Shown piece after piece: positions 1 through 10,280 of a stretch of DNA of 64,000 nucleotides. Numbering within the stretch: position 1 is the first letter of the stretch; each line of letters begins with the position of its first letter. The notes beneath the pieces were generated by a model. That model searched no databases and was not told the DNA's origin. It saw nothing but the letters and a program-made list of their open reading frames with translations. The stretch comes from Membranipora membranacea. Lineage: Eukaryota > Bryozoa > Gymnolaemata > Cheilostomatida > Membraniporidae. The stretch lies in assembly GCA_914767715.1 (NCBI GenBank), contig OU612065.1, positions 26,350,001 through 26,414,000 of the forward strand. Direction: 5' to 3'. The position numbers were made by a program, and so were the translations under genes.

Positions 1-367
1 AACTAACAAAATCGGGTTGGCTTGTGTATCTGTAAATTATCTTGTTCAACCTGATGCTGATGAGTTTGAAAAACCGTGAATATATCGACTTTATTTTTGA
101 ATTTATGTTATGTAACAATATCAGGTACAAGCAAAGACTTTCTGTCAAAAATTCATCACATGGATAGCTTTTGGTAATCAAGATGATGATGACCATTAAG
201 AGACGTCGTTTTTTTAAGAAAACTAGGACACTATCTAGCTGTTTTGTTGCATGCAGTGTCGATTAAGGGCAAAAGCAAGCATTTTGTAACATGAAGAGAT
301 CCACTAAAAATTACCAAAGCGATAAAAGGTCATCCAAATGAGCAGTAAGTGAATCACATTGGCTCAC

Positions 368-973
368 CTGAGTGTAGGTCCCGTATTGGCTTTTTGTCGA
401 CTGATATTATGATTTTCCCATCATTACTGGCTAATGTTGGTACCCTACAAGCTGACTCAAGCAGTGAACAGAAGCTGACGTTGTGATGGTAAGATATACC
501 CACACATCCACTATCATCTAGACAAGCAGCAGCACAAGATATAACTGAACAGCTCGATAGATTTCTAATGGTAGAGTAAACGATTCCGGCCTCGCTAGTC
601 TCGAGTCTCAATTCATCAGCCAAGACTGAAAATGAGGTTGCCATTGAACTTGTGATACATAAAGATGAATTTTTCTTGATGGACTAAATACATACGACAT
701 CAACATATCATAATTAATAAGTTTACAAATTATGCCATCATAATCATCTTTTTAAAAACATCGCAAACGACAGCAACAATTGTTATAAAAAAATTATCTT
801 CATGTTATTATGATGCTGTATGGATATGATTAATGTATGATAGTCATGCAACAATTAATGAGACAGTGGGTATTTCCCCTAAATATTGTGTAAGAAGTGT
901 AATAGTTACCTGTGTCATGAAGAATTTGAGACATCACCAACATGAGCATGTAGGTAGCAGCCATTTTACCCAT
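368..973 (-). CDS. Secreted PAN/apple-domain protein, first two exons (partial)
   Basis: Exon 1 is 910-973 on the minus strand. It starts MGKMAATYMLMLVM, a signal peptide of 21 codons plus one base, and ends at a CAG/GTAACT donor. Exon 2 is 368-625, bounded by a CCTCATTTTCAG acceptor and a CAG/GTGAGC donor; it is 258 nt with phase 1 at both ends, so the two join in frame. Exon 2 encodes a hydrophilic stretch and then the cysteine run SC-x3-SC-x3-C-x5-C-VGISYHHNVSF-C-x5-AC, the usual look of a PAN/apple domain, which binds protein or carbohydrate extracellularly. Symmetric phase-1 exons are typical of shuffled extracellular modules. The open donor at 367 shows that the gene continues beyond the left edge. 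The domain call is by eye. Upstream in-frame ATGs exist, but only the one at 973 opens directly onto the hydrophobic core. Confidence 0.6.
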
Positions 974-2906
974 GTAGCGAGACGACGTCATCATACAATT
1001 GTAGACATGTTGTTTATTTAATAAATCAATTGATTTAGAAGTCAAAATAATAAATGTCACTTAATTTCCACTGAGGAAATGAAACTTCATTCCAGGTAGT
1101 ATTGATTCTGTTCATGCATTGCCATTATACACCATGACAACTTATCTGAGTGTGAAGTTTTCCAGGAAATTGGAATCATTTCTAAATCTGAACAACAAAC
1201 AGATCATTTCAACCATTAAAGTCCAATTTTAAACTAACAACGGATAGCGCCATATGATTACTGAAAATCAATATCAATACACTTGAGTTTAAGTTTAAAG
1301 GAGGTCCAAGGTAAAGTTGCTGCTGGTTGACACCCTATCAAATTTGCAGATGAATAACTGAATAGAAATCAATTAGTCTCCATGTTTGGCATAGTGAAAA
1401 ATTTATGTTAGGTATAATAAAGCAAAGAAGAGTAATTGTGGCAACAATCCATTGAGGCAATTTTTGCAGTGTGTCTCATTATTACATATAATTCTTGGAT
1501 TAAGTTAGATATCTTAAATACGTTTCAAAAGTAAAGCTCTCTCGTAGTCTGAAGACATATTACAAATAATACAGGTTACGACTCAAAACTATAGTTCTAG
1601 CCAATTATGTTCTAGGAAGACCATCAAATTTAGTTGTTATCGTCATAGGATCCCCCTCAATTGCCATCACTGGAGTACTTTAAATTAACCTAGGCACCAA
1701 GGACAAATTCAAAAATTCTAGTGGACTGAGTTTTTGAGGACCATCAAATGTCTTGCATTTACAATGAACTAAACACAATATGCCAATATACACACCCCTA
1801 CCTATACCAATGATAATGTTTTTACCTGCGTAAAAACGGTGAATCAAAAACTTAAATTAAGAAATTTCAACCCAAATTTTATGGAACACAACAACCATCC
1901 ATTAAAAGTTTCTTCAAAATTGCACAATCATGATAACTCTTCTTTTGGTTGAAATGTCATGTTATTTTTGGCCTCCAAAATGGAAGTATATCAATCATTT
2001 CAATCGAACATTAATTACATATTTTTTGATTTTCCTCCTCATTTTCTTTCCAACATTTGGCAAAATTTTTTTAACACGTCATATAAAACATCCCACCAGG
2101 ATGATATTGGCTTCCAAAATTCCAAAAAAAGGTGTATAAAAATAAGTCATGGCCACATCTTGAATGACATCCTGTCCCACTTAGTATGTTGCCTATATGT
2201 GAAATCAAATTGGAAGTGGATTTATATCTAGGGTTGTATGCTACTTTAAATCTTATCAATAAAAATAGGCTAGCAGAAGCCACAGAAGTTTAATGAGAGA
2301 AATAAACCGATTAAAAAAAACCTTTTTGTCAACATTCATCATTGAATACAATAGAATGGGTGGAAAGTCAACTTATCTGATCAACTTTTGATCCCATGCA
2401 GTGCCAGAAAAAAATAAAACTAAATAGCAAGTTGCTTAAAAGAGATGATATTTTTACCAACAATAATCGATTTAAACTTTCCAGCCAAGCCTCCATTACA
2501 CTTCTGCTTATGAAATAAGGTATTTTTATTGTGACAATTTATGAAAATAGGCAAAAATATAATGATGTCAAAATAAATTGAACTCACTATGTTACTATTA
2601 TTAGAAACGAGACATGTTCAATTATGACATCATTATATTCATGCTATTACAGAAAATTAAAAAGAATCCAATGTTCAAAAATCCAATGATCGACTTTTAG
2701 TCCTCTGCATCATCGCAAACACTTGTCGGTGCTGTACATATCAAGGAAATTAGCAATAAATAAGGGGAATTATTTAAATCTTATAAAATTATGATATTGA
2801 AGCTAAAGACTTTTCAATGCAGAAAACTGCAAGATTTGCTTCTTCACTTGGTGGAAATGTTTTCAGCTGACCTCAGTTTGAGACTTATCAGGCATGTATT
2901 AAACAT
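974..2906. other. Intergenic, no gene recognised
   Basis: AT-rich sequence. Several 60-90 codon open frames between 1930 and 2290 overlap each other in different frames and lack domain-like composition or splice context. I see no RNA gene or repeat structure here that I can support. Confidence 0.45.
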
Positions 2907-3914
2907 CTAATTATTATACAAACTACTTCTTGCTCTAGTGTTCGCTGTGGTATTTATATGCGCCACAGTAGGTCTCATTGCTGCTTTGGGATTCTTCTTG
3001 AAAAATTTGAAACAAGCTAGTTTAAATACAGCCTCTCGATATTTCTTATTTATCCAGCCGTAGATCAGAGTGTTAATAATTCCGTAAGCAAGATATAGGG
3101 CATTACCCAAATACGCCAAAGTGTAATCAACGTTAACTTGGCGCCAATATAGAAATGTTCCAATGATGCCTGGAGATAGACAAATTAAGAATAATACTGA
3201 AACAGATACGGTTGATAGAGTTGCTCTCCTTACATCCCTTTTGGCCTGCGGAACCTGAGAGCATGTAGAAGAACTCATCCTTCGAAGCTCTATGGCAGCT
3301 ATGATTGAGCAGACTAATATCACGGCGGTTGCAGGAATATAAAAGCAAAAGGTGAACAGTGAAGCCATTATATCTGCACCGACGATTGTAGGGCCAACAA
3401 GCTCTTCTATACATATAGAATCATAGAAAATGTATTCTCGAAGACCAGTTAAGAAAATACTTAGGATCCAAATGCCAATGCTAACTTTGCTGACTACTAT
3501 AAGTCTGTCTGGTGTATGGTGGAGGGGCCATCTTAGGGCAACACATCTCTCATAGCAAGTCAATGCTAGCATATAATATCTCACAAGGGAAGGTAAATCA
3601 GCTAATCCGGCTACCAAAGCACCATATTCCTTGATAGAACCTAGCAGAAGTTGTCTGAACGCGCACATCCTTAGAATAGATGCTACCGCATACGCTATAT
3701 CTGCAGCTGCTAACTGATCAAGTAGTTTTTGGTAAGAAGAGCTTTTTCTGTTTAACCTTTGAACTTTCCTGAGAGCGAGGATGTGAAGTATGTTTATCGC
3801 TAGTGACATGAAACTGATTATGTCAAAAATTTCTTTCCAAATCGGTCTGCCGCAAATTAACTGAGTCCCATTGCAGACATGTATCACGCTTGATGAGTTA
3901 GATGTGTTGTCCAT
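2907..3914 (-). CDS. Rhodopsin-family (class A-like) orphan GPCR, intact, single coding exon
   Basis: A 335-residue seven-helix receptor at the cell surface. The ATG at 3914 is chosen because it opens MDNTSNSSS with N-glycosylation sites (N3, N6, N15), sits just after a CTCTTCAG acceptor-like site, and is the start conserved in the paralogue at 59975; the open frame extends 35 codons further upstream. Helices lie roughly at 28-49, 66-84, 103-122, 144-157, 178-209, 232-254 and 266-287. TM2 keeps the Asp of the LAAADIAYA stretch (D72). The E/DRY motif at the end of TM3 is YERC (121-124). TM6 has LICLSPG where CWxP is usual. TM7 has NTLIY (281-285) in the NPxxY position. Without the R of DRY and the W of CWxP, coupling may be unusual. 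The ligand is unknown. The tail after TM7 is about 50 residues and rich in Lys, Arg and Ala. It is not an olfactory receptor I can name. Confidence 0.85.
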   Translation of the reverse strand: MDNTSNSSSVIHVCNGTQLICGRPIWKEIFDIISFMSLAINILHILALRKVQRLNRKSSSYQKLLDQLAAADIAYAVASILRMCAFRQLLLGSIKEYGALVAGLADLPSLVRYYMLALTCYERCVALRWPLHHTPDRLIVVSKVSIGIWILSIFLTGLREYIFYDSICIEELVGPTIVGADIMASLFTFCFYIPATAVILVCSIIAAIELRRMSSSTCSQVPQAKRDVRRATLSTVSVSVLFLICLSPGIIGTFLYWRQVNVDYTLAYLGNALYLAYGIINTLIYGWINKKYREAVFKLACFKFFKKNPKAAMRPTVAHINTTANTRARSSLYNN

Positions 3915-4021
3915 CCTCTGACTGCAGCTCAGTATCGGTGACTCCTGGCTGAAGAGAAAAATGCATTGATTAAAGTCGGTTGTCTTATCACGCTTAACAT
4001 CCCGAAGAATGGGCGGCAAAA

Positions 4022-4130
4022 ACTAGCACCTTAGTGGCGAGGCCGCAATATTTGCTGCAGGTAGCTTTCTGTTTGCAGGCAGGTCAGAGAGGAAAATGCA
4101 TTGATTGCCTAAATTGCCTAGACCTCATAG
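4022..4130 (-). repeat. Fragment of tRNA-derived SINE (3' body)
   Basis: The stretch with ccttagtggcgaggccgc, a gap, then ctgtttgcaggcaggtcaga matches the body of the SINE copies at 12715-12915, 25001-25215 and 62780-62950. The tRNA-like head is missing here. The 82-codon open frame over it is incidental. Confidence 0.55.
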
Positions 4131-5531
4131 ACAAGCCTATCCATACTTATTGCAACATTAATAAAGCTGGAATATACTATGACCTAAGAAACCCTCGAGG
4201 AGTTTTGAGGCTTTGTCTTGTGACAGTGAAACAGTTCATAAAAGATCAGACAACACCCAGATCCCTGCTGAAATATGATTGAATGTCATTGCAATAATTT
4301 GCAATATTGTATTGAATAAATGCAAATGCAACAATGATAAGAAAAGGGATAGGATAGGAGGGATTCAAGCTTTCAAAGGTCAGCAGAAGAATGGCTGAGC
4401 TAGGAGCAGGACATCTAGGTATAAATGTGTTGCTGATATTTTTCACTGACTGACTCACTCTATGTAGGTAGGCTGTACTACGTTTGTATGTGTGCATAAA
4501 ATTTTAGTTTTAGCCACAAGTTCAGTTGGATTAATTTTAAGCCTCTTTAGCTGAAAGACACAGCGGAGGAGGACGCTAGTCCAGATCACCCGATGCAATG
4601 TGCGAAGGTACTAGGTATTCAAGTATACGTTGTTGTAAGGGAACAATAATATACATAAACTTACCATAAATATGCAGATCATTCTATCATTCTTGACTAA
4701 TGTCCAAAAGTCCAGCTGCAGATTTAATTTCCTAGGTTTATATATCCCTAAACCTTATTGCTTGAATTTAGCATGGCGAATATAATGATTATTACTATTC
4801 TCTTTAATTTGACATGGTTTTTGATGGTACAGATTGTGACCATTGGGATAATTTTAGCAGAATACTTTATTTCAATCCCATTTAAAATGTAATCAGTTAT
4901 GTTTCAGGATTGATGACAATTGTTGAATATGACATATTGTTGTTGCAGCGTTGTGTACCTCTCCCTGATGCAAGCATGAGTCACAGTAATTTGTATCCAA
5001 ATTAATTTTCTAAATTGTCTGCTGCTGTATGGTTAAAAAAGACTAATGATCATAATTCCCCCCCCCCCCCCCCCTAAAAAAACGGGTCATCAATAAAATC
5101 ATGAGGGGGAGTTCGAGAGCCCTGTAATGAAGGCTGCTAACCAAGTGAGTTAGTTGTCAAGATATCATAACATTCCCAGGGATTGGTAAACCATCAAAAT
5201 TTAGAAATTAAATTAAGAGTTTTGAAAGATCCTTGATGGACGGAGATCCTGGTCACGCGACCGGATATAATTAAAAACTTTATGTTAGAATTAAAACTGT
5301 TTCTATTTCTAGTCATCATATCTTTTTATTATATATTATCATCATCTAAAAATTTATTCAAAATGACAGATGACACTAATAAGTCAAGACAGGTGACAGG
5401 TGACACTAATAAGTCTATAGTCTTAAGTTATAATTGGATAATATTGGTCTAACTAGTTAAAATGAGATTGCTGACCAATATACCAACTGACCTTCAAATT
5501 CTGGGTCAAATATTTGATCAGATTTGTGTTA
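4131..5531. other. Intergenic; C18 homopolymer at 5058-5075
   Basis: No gene recognised. Contains an 18-base poly(C) run at 5058-5075 and a direct repeat of caggtgacaggtgacactaa type around 5360-5412. Otherwise unremarkable AT-rich DNA. Confidence 0.45.
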
Positions 5532-6262
5532 GATAGATAGATAGATATTAACTTTATTCATCACCGATCAATGCAACGAGGGCAAATGAGACCGTGTGCA
5601 AAAAAAAAATATCAAAAGTAGTTTAAGAAAAAACTTTTCTCATACAGGGTTGTGCTACGTTTTGGTGCTAATGTAGTGCCATGTCTAGAGTTGCTTGATC
5701 TTTGATCGGTTGGAATATAGTTCTTCAATGGATGATTTCCTGTTTGATATATCTTAGATGCATATTGTAAACGGCAAATGCCAAGATAAACAGAGAGTTC
5801 TTCTAAACTAAGGAAAGACAGTCTCTGTTTGTAATCGCTGTAGCTCGGTAAAATTACTCGAAGACAAAGTTTCTGTACTATCTCCAGCCTCATTTTATCA
5901 CCATATGAAAGACAGGGGAATCAGCTGGGGGCTGCATAGCTAAGCAATGATAATATTCTGCTTTCATAAAAAACAGCTAGGCTAGATACACTAACTCCTA
6001 CTCTTTTCAATTGAATCAAAGCATGTGTTGCGGGTTTTACTTTAGCTTTGATTGAGTCAACGTTGGCAGAGAACCTCATATGACTGTCGATGTACACACC
6101 AAGAAGTCTCATAGATCTATTCTCTTCTATAACAACATCATTTACTTTAATAGTTTCAGTTAGAGAGTGAACCATGCGTAGAAATGTGTGTGTGCATGAA
6201 AACATACAATGGGCAAATAAATTCATGAAACATCTATAAAAACAATAGCAAGAAGTCATTTA
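5532..6262 (-). mobile_element. 3' fragment of a non-LTR retrotransposon (CR1/jockey-like), minus strand
   Basis: Two minus-strand open frames, split by a frameshift near 5910, read through the C-terminal part of a LINE reverse transcriptase polyprotein: LLGVYIDSHMRFSANVDSIK, then LSLLSYAAPSWFP, then GDKMRLEIVQKLCLRVILPS. The (GATA)n run at 5533-5547 sits where a LINE 3' microsatellite tail would be for this orientation. It resembles the fragment at 17995-18400, which has SPAWF and GDKSSLEIIQRSATRTIFP. It is 5' truncated and inactive. Confidence 0.75.
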
Positions 6263-6309
6263 CAGTATTCTCCGTTGTAAATTAGCTGATACTGTCCAGG
6301 CATCTGCTC

Positions 6310-6535
6310 TACCCATAAACATATAAATACTCTAGACTGGAAACTATTGGCTATTTGATACAGGCTCAGTGTCCTCTCTAATTCAGTGACGCGACGTTAC
6401 TGCGCTATTCACTTTTTCTCTGTAGTGCATAGGTCAGAATAGGAGTTATCTCCACCTAAATGTAATGTGTGAATATAAGACCTTCTTATTTCTAAATATG
6501 ACCACTACAACTGGGTGTAACCAGTGAATTTATAG
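6310..6535 (+). repeat. Dispersed repeat, 'TAGACTGGAAAC' family, plus copy
   Basis: Starts near ataaatactctagactggaa and includes gacgcgacgttactgcgcta. A reverse-complement copy lies at 12062-12256, and shorter same-family pieces are at 7835-7855 and 10104-10215. No coding capacity. Confidence 0.7.
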
Positions 6536-6689
6536 AACATATAGTAATAAAGTATAAAATGTGATCAGTATATCGTGCCATCAAATATTGTGTGTGCCAT
6601 AACAACATATGCTATAGCATGTTTCTGGTCTTAACATTTGTTAAAAAATGGTGCGTCAATAACACATACCATACCCCTCCTATTGTTTT

Positions 6690-7290
6690 AAATGGTGAAA
6701 GCATTACTATGTGTGACTTATCTTGTTATTATGTTAGATCAAAAGCTGCGCTTTGAAGAACACATTCAGTCTGTTGTGAGTAAAGCTGAGCAGCGAATGT
6801 ATATTGTCAGGAATTTTGTACATCTTAGCACCATACCCCTTGCCACTATGTTATTTAAAAGTTTTATTGTTTCCCTGCTCACTTATTGTTTACCAGTATT
6901 ATACACTACTATTTTTGCTAAAGACAAGAAACGCTTGAGCAAGTTTTTTGATCAGGCCTCAAAGCTCAAACTCCAAGTAGATGATCTCGACAGCCTTATG
7001 ACTAAGCGTACCAAAACACTTGCCCTCCGATATATCCATGACGATGACCACTTTATGATCAACTTTCTTGCTAAATGCCCCTCAGGCAGGTATCGAACAA
7101 TTAAACACAGATAAGAAGTGCCCTTGGTAAAGACTGTTTTTTGAGGCATGCTATCCATATTTTAAATGATATTCTCTTTTAATCATCCATCAGTGTTTAA
7201 TCTTATTTTTCCTTGTATGTGCTGGCTCCTTTTCAGTATGAACACCCTTATCTCGCAACATGTTATTTTATGTTAGTGATAGAATACAAT
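6690..7290 (+). mobile_element. 3' fragment of a second LINE, plus strand
   Basis: An open frame from 6692 to 7114 reads IMLDQKLRFEEHIQSVVSK, then a helical stretch ending SFIVSLLTYCLPVLY. This is the region just after the reverse transcriptase thumb in CR1/RTE-like LINEs. After the stop, a non-coding tail ends in (CAAT)n at 7272-7285, a typical LINE 3' terminus. It is 5' truncated. The family differs from the 5.5-kb and 18-kb fragments. Confidence 0.7.
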
Positions 7291-7834
7291 CAATCAATCA
7301 ACACTAGTTTGTTCCCTCGGAGGACGGTGGTGGTGGAGGGATATTTAAAAAGCTGTGTATCAAATCAGTTTGTACCTATGTATAGTCTATTGAGCCAAGA
7401 TCTACAAAGTTGTCCAGGGACCTAAGTATACAACATGAGTGCGGCTTCGTCTGATTCAAATTTTCTAAGGTAGGAAAGGCGGAAGATTTTTCTTCTGTCT
7501 GCGACTTCCTAATGTATTAAACAGAAAACGTTAGATTCCAGCTGCTGGTACTCAGAATTTGCAATTCGCACCCTATACCCATATCTACAATACCCTATAG
7601 GATATAAACATTCACTGATTTAAATTTAGCGACCTGGCCAAGAATAGGAAAACTTACTAGTGAATCATTAATGAATATCGATTTTGTAAATCCACAATGT
7701 ATAATATCATTGGTAACTTTGCAAACACCTTTTTGATTAGGGATGTAATATTTTGGATATTTTTGTGAATACTTAATATGCGAAATTTAATTTTTAATAA
7801 AAGTTTTCATGCTGTGGGATAATCTCATATACAT
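7291..7834. other. Intergenic, nothing recognised
   Basis: Contains an isolated taccctatagg at 7593, resembling the tip of the tRNA-bearing MITE at 10281, without the rest of the element. Confidence 0.4.
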
Positions 7835-8540
7835 ATAAATACTTTAGACTGGAAAGGCAATTCGGTAAATGTCCGCCAACATCAATTTTACATTACAAGG
7901 TTTAATGTACATGGTGAATCAGCCTGTTGGCACAAGGTTATAAAACTTTATGGGTTGACAGGTGGCAAGACCCTCTACCATTGTTTGCCTAATTTAGCTT
8001 TCATACCCTCAAGCAGTAATCACAGTGTAAGGTTTTTCATTGTTTGTCAATATTTCTCCAAGGCAATGTGGTAAATGTCCATTGATAATTATCATCATGA
8101 AAATAGTGCTTTTTCTCAACGAGTTGGCTTGCTCAGTCGCCCTCAAATCCATGTTAGCTTTCAAAATTGAGCATAAATAATTGAAATTCATGATGGCAAG
8201 CCATATAATTATAGTCTGAATGGCATTTCCAGATGCTGAACTGAAACTGCAAAGGCAAAAAAATTGGCTTTTGTTTGATACTTTTGTTGTCTTTGATAAA
8301 ATGACAGAGTCATGAACAAAGACTTAGCAATGATGATGAATTTATCTAACTACTTGTGCTACATGATGAAAGAGTTCTTAGCAAAGACTGAACTTGAGTG
8401 CTTACCACCCTAAACTAAGTGCAAATGCTACCAAGAACCTCTATATTAAGGCGCCCGTTGCTATTACCCACAATCCAGAAGGCTGAGAAGCCCAGGCTAA
8501 CCGAAATTTGATGAGAGTCTTAGCAGCCTAAGCTACCTAC

Positions 8541-8656
8541 CTGTTTGTTAGTTTGTTAGTTTGTTTGTTAGTTTGTTAGGGGTTTGGGGTTAGGGGTTTG
8601 CGGTTCGGGGTTCGGGGTTTGGGGTTCGGGGTTTGGGGTTAGGGGTTTGGGGTTTG
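8541..8656 (+). repeat. Telomere-like heptamer run (GGGGTTN)
   Basis: After a short (TTTGTTAG)n lead-in, 8578-8656 is a run of GGGGTTT, GGGGTTA and GGGGTTC heptamers. They resemble telomeric TTAGGG but carry one extra G. The G-rich strand could form quadruplexes. Confidence 0.7.
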
Positions 8657-9357
8657 TTAGCTTGTTTGCTTGTTTGCTTGTTTGCTTGTTTGCTGGTTTG
8701 CTTGTTTGCTTGTTTGCTTGTTTGCTTGTTTGCTTGTTTGCTTGTTTGCTTGTTTGCTTGTTTGCTTGTTTGCTTGTTTGCTTGTTTGCTTGTTTGCTTG
8801 TTTGCTTGTTTGCTTGTTTGCTTGTTTGCTTGTTTGCTTGTTTGCTTGTTTGCTTGTTTGCTTGTTTGCTTGTTTGCTTGTTTGCTTGTTTGCTTGTTTG
8901 CTTGTTTGCTTGTTTGCTTGTTTGCTTGTTTGCTTGTTTGCTTGTTTGCTTGTTTGCTTGTTTGCTTGTTTGCTTGTTTGCTTGTTTGCTTGTTTGCTTG
9001 TTTGCTTGTTTGCTTGTTTGCTTGTTTGCTTGTTTGCTTGTTTGCTTGTTTGCTTGTTTGCTTGTTTGCTTGTTTGCTTGTTTGCTTGTTTGCTTGTTTG
9101 CTTGTTTGCTTGTTTGCTTGTTTGCTTGTTTGCTTGTTTGCTTGTTTGCTTGTTTGCTTGTTTGCTTGTTTGCTTGTTTGCTTGTTTGCTTGTTTGCTTG
9201 TTTGCTTGTTTGCTTGTTTGCTTGTTTGCTTGTTTGCTTGTTTGCTTGTTTGCTTGTTTGCTTGTTTGCTTGTTTGCTTGTTTGCTTGTTTGCTTGTTTG
9301 CTTGTTTGCTTGTTTGCTTGTTTGCTTGTTTGCTTGTTTGCTTGTTTGTTTGTTTGT
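8657..9357. repeat. Octamer microsatellite (CTTGTTTG)n, about 87 copies
   Basis: Almost uninterrupted (CTTGTTTG)n for about 700 bp, with one visible change (GCTGGTTTG) at about 8692 and a TTTG run at the right end. Because the unit is 8 bp and lacks stop codons, several frames stay open throughout (LVCLFAC repeats on plus, NKQTSKQA on minus). They are not genes. Confidence 0.95.
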
Positions 9358-9480
9358 GATAATAATTAATAATAATTAATAATAATAAGTAATAATTTTT
9401 AGTCAAATTCGTTCATTCTTTCCCACATTCATTCATTCATTCCACTGGCGCGGTTTTGGACGGTTTCGTTTGTGACTTGT

Positions 9481-9890
9481 GTCTTCCTGCGGTTCCTCTC
9501 GTACTGGGCAAGATACTAGCGTAGCGTTACAGTGAAGTGTAAACTGTCTGTCTTCCTGCGGTTCCTCTCGTACTGGGCAAATACTAGCGTAGCGTTACAG
9601 TGAAGTGTAAACTGTCTGTCTTCCTGTGGTTCCTCTCGTACTGGGCAAGATATTAGCGTAGTGTTACAGTGAAGTGTAAACTGTCTGTCTTCCCGCGGTT
9701 CCTCTCGTACTGGGCAAGATACTAGCGTAGCGTTACAGTGAAGTGTAAACTGTGTCGTCCTGCGGTTCCTCTCGTACTGGGCAAGATACTAGCATAGCGT
9801 TACAGTGAAGTGTAAACTGTCTGTCTTCCTGCAGTTCCTCTCGTACTGGGCAAGATACTAGCGTAGCGTTACAGTGAAGTGTAAACTGTC
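9481..9890. repeat. 69-bp satellite, six units, carrying the 28S sarcin-ricin-loop complement
   Basis: Units start at 9481, 9550, 9618, 9687, about 9754 and 9823; the spacing is 67-69 bp. Each begins gtcttcctgcggttcctctc (or a close variant) and ends cagtgaagtgtaaactg. CTGCGGTTCCTCTCGTACTG in each unit is the reverse complement of the sarcin-ricin loop segment of large-subunit rRNA (CAGTACGAGAGGAACCGCAG). The remaining roughly 45 bases do not match 28S as far as I can recall. Units differ by only a few substitutions, so amplification was recent or homogenised. Confidence 0.85.
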
Positions 9891-9891
9891 A

Positions 9892-10097
9892 TTTTGGTAA
9901 ATGTCCGCGGACAATTACCACATTGCATCTCAACTTTCCTCACTTTTCCGGAAACTGGTATTGTTGTACGGCAAAAAATGACGTAATGCATTTTTTATCC
10001 CCGCTTCTGGCTATGGCAAAGGCTTCAGCACGGCCTAAAACCTAAATTGAGATATGAAAGCAGAAATCGAGAAATAGCGGACATTTACCGAATTGAC
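9892..10097. mobile_element. Small MITE with GGTAAATGTCCGC inverted termini
   Basis: About 200 bp between ttttggtaaatgtccgc at 9892 and gcggacatttaccgaa at 10077. It abuts the last satellite unit. No open frame. It could instead be the right end of the larger composite block. Confidence 0.5.
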
Positions 10098-10280
10098 CAT
10101 CGTATAAATACTTTAGACTGGAAACTACTGGTTAATTGAAGCATGAACTGGGTTCTCCCTAATTTAGTGCATTCCTCATGACCGACGTCACTGCGCTTCA
10201 AAACTCCCTACATTTTTATGCAGTAGCACGCAAAAACAGCGAAGATGCAGGCTTGATCTATAAGCAGACATATTTAAATA

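Larger units (their letters stand above)
7835..10124. repeat. Composite satellite block bounded by direct and inverted repeats
   Basis: The same 21 bases (ataaatactttagactggaa plus one more a) occur directly at 7835-7855 and 10104-10124. Just inside them lie inverted copies of ttcggtaaatgtccgc: direct at about 7861-7876, complement at 10077-10094. Between are non-coding DNA, a telomere-like heptamer run, an octamer array, a 69-bp satellite and a small MITE. This looks like one segment, or nested segments, inserted into a copy of the TAGACTGGAAAC repeat. A third ggtaaatgtcc at 8069 and a fourth at 9896 show that the inverted motif is repeated, so nesting is likely. Confidence 0.5.

Noticed and set aside
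2907-4019. Longer GPCR start at 4019
   Set aside because: The extra 35 residues contain an acceptor-like site, and the paralogue supports the ATG at 3914.
4034-4282. 82-codon frame just upstream of the GPCR
   Set aside because: Covers a SINE body fragment; no signal or splice support.
8584-9406. Long open frames of LVCLFAC or NKQTSKQA repeats on both strands
   Set aside because: They are translations of the octamer microsatellite, which has no stop codon in several frames; no gene context.
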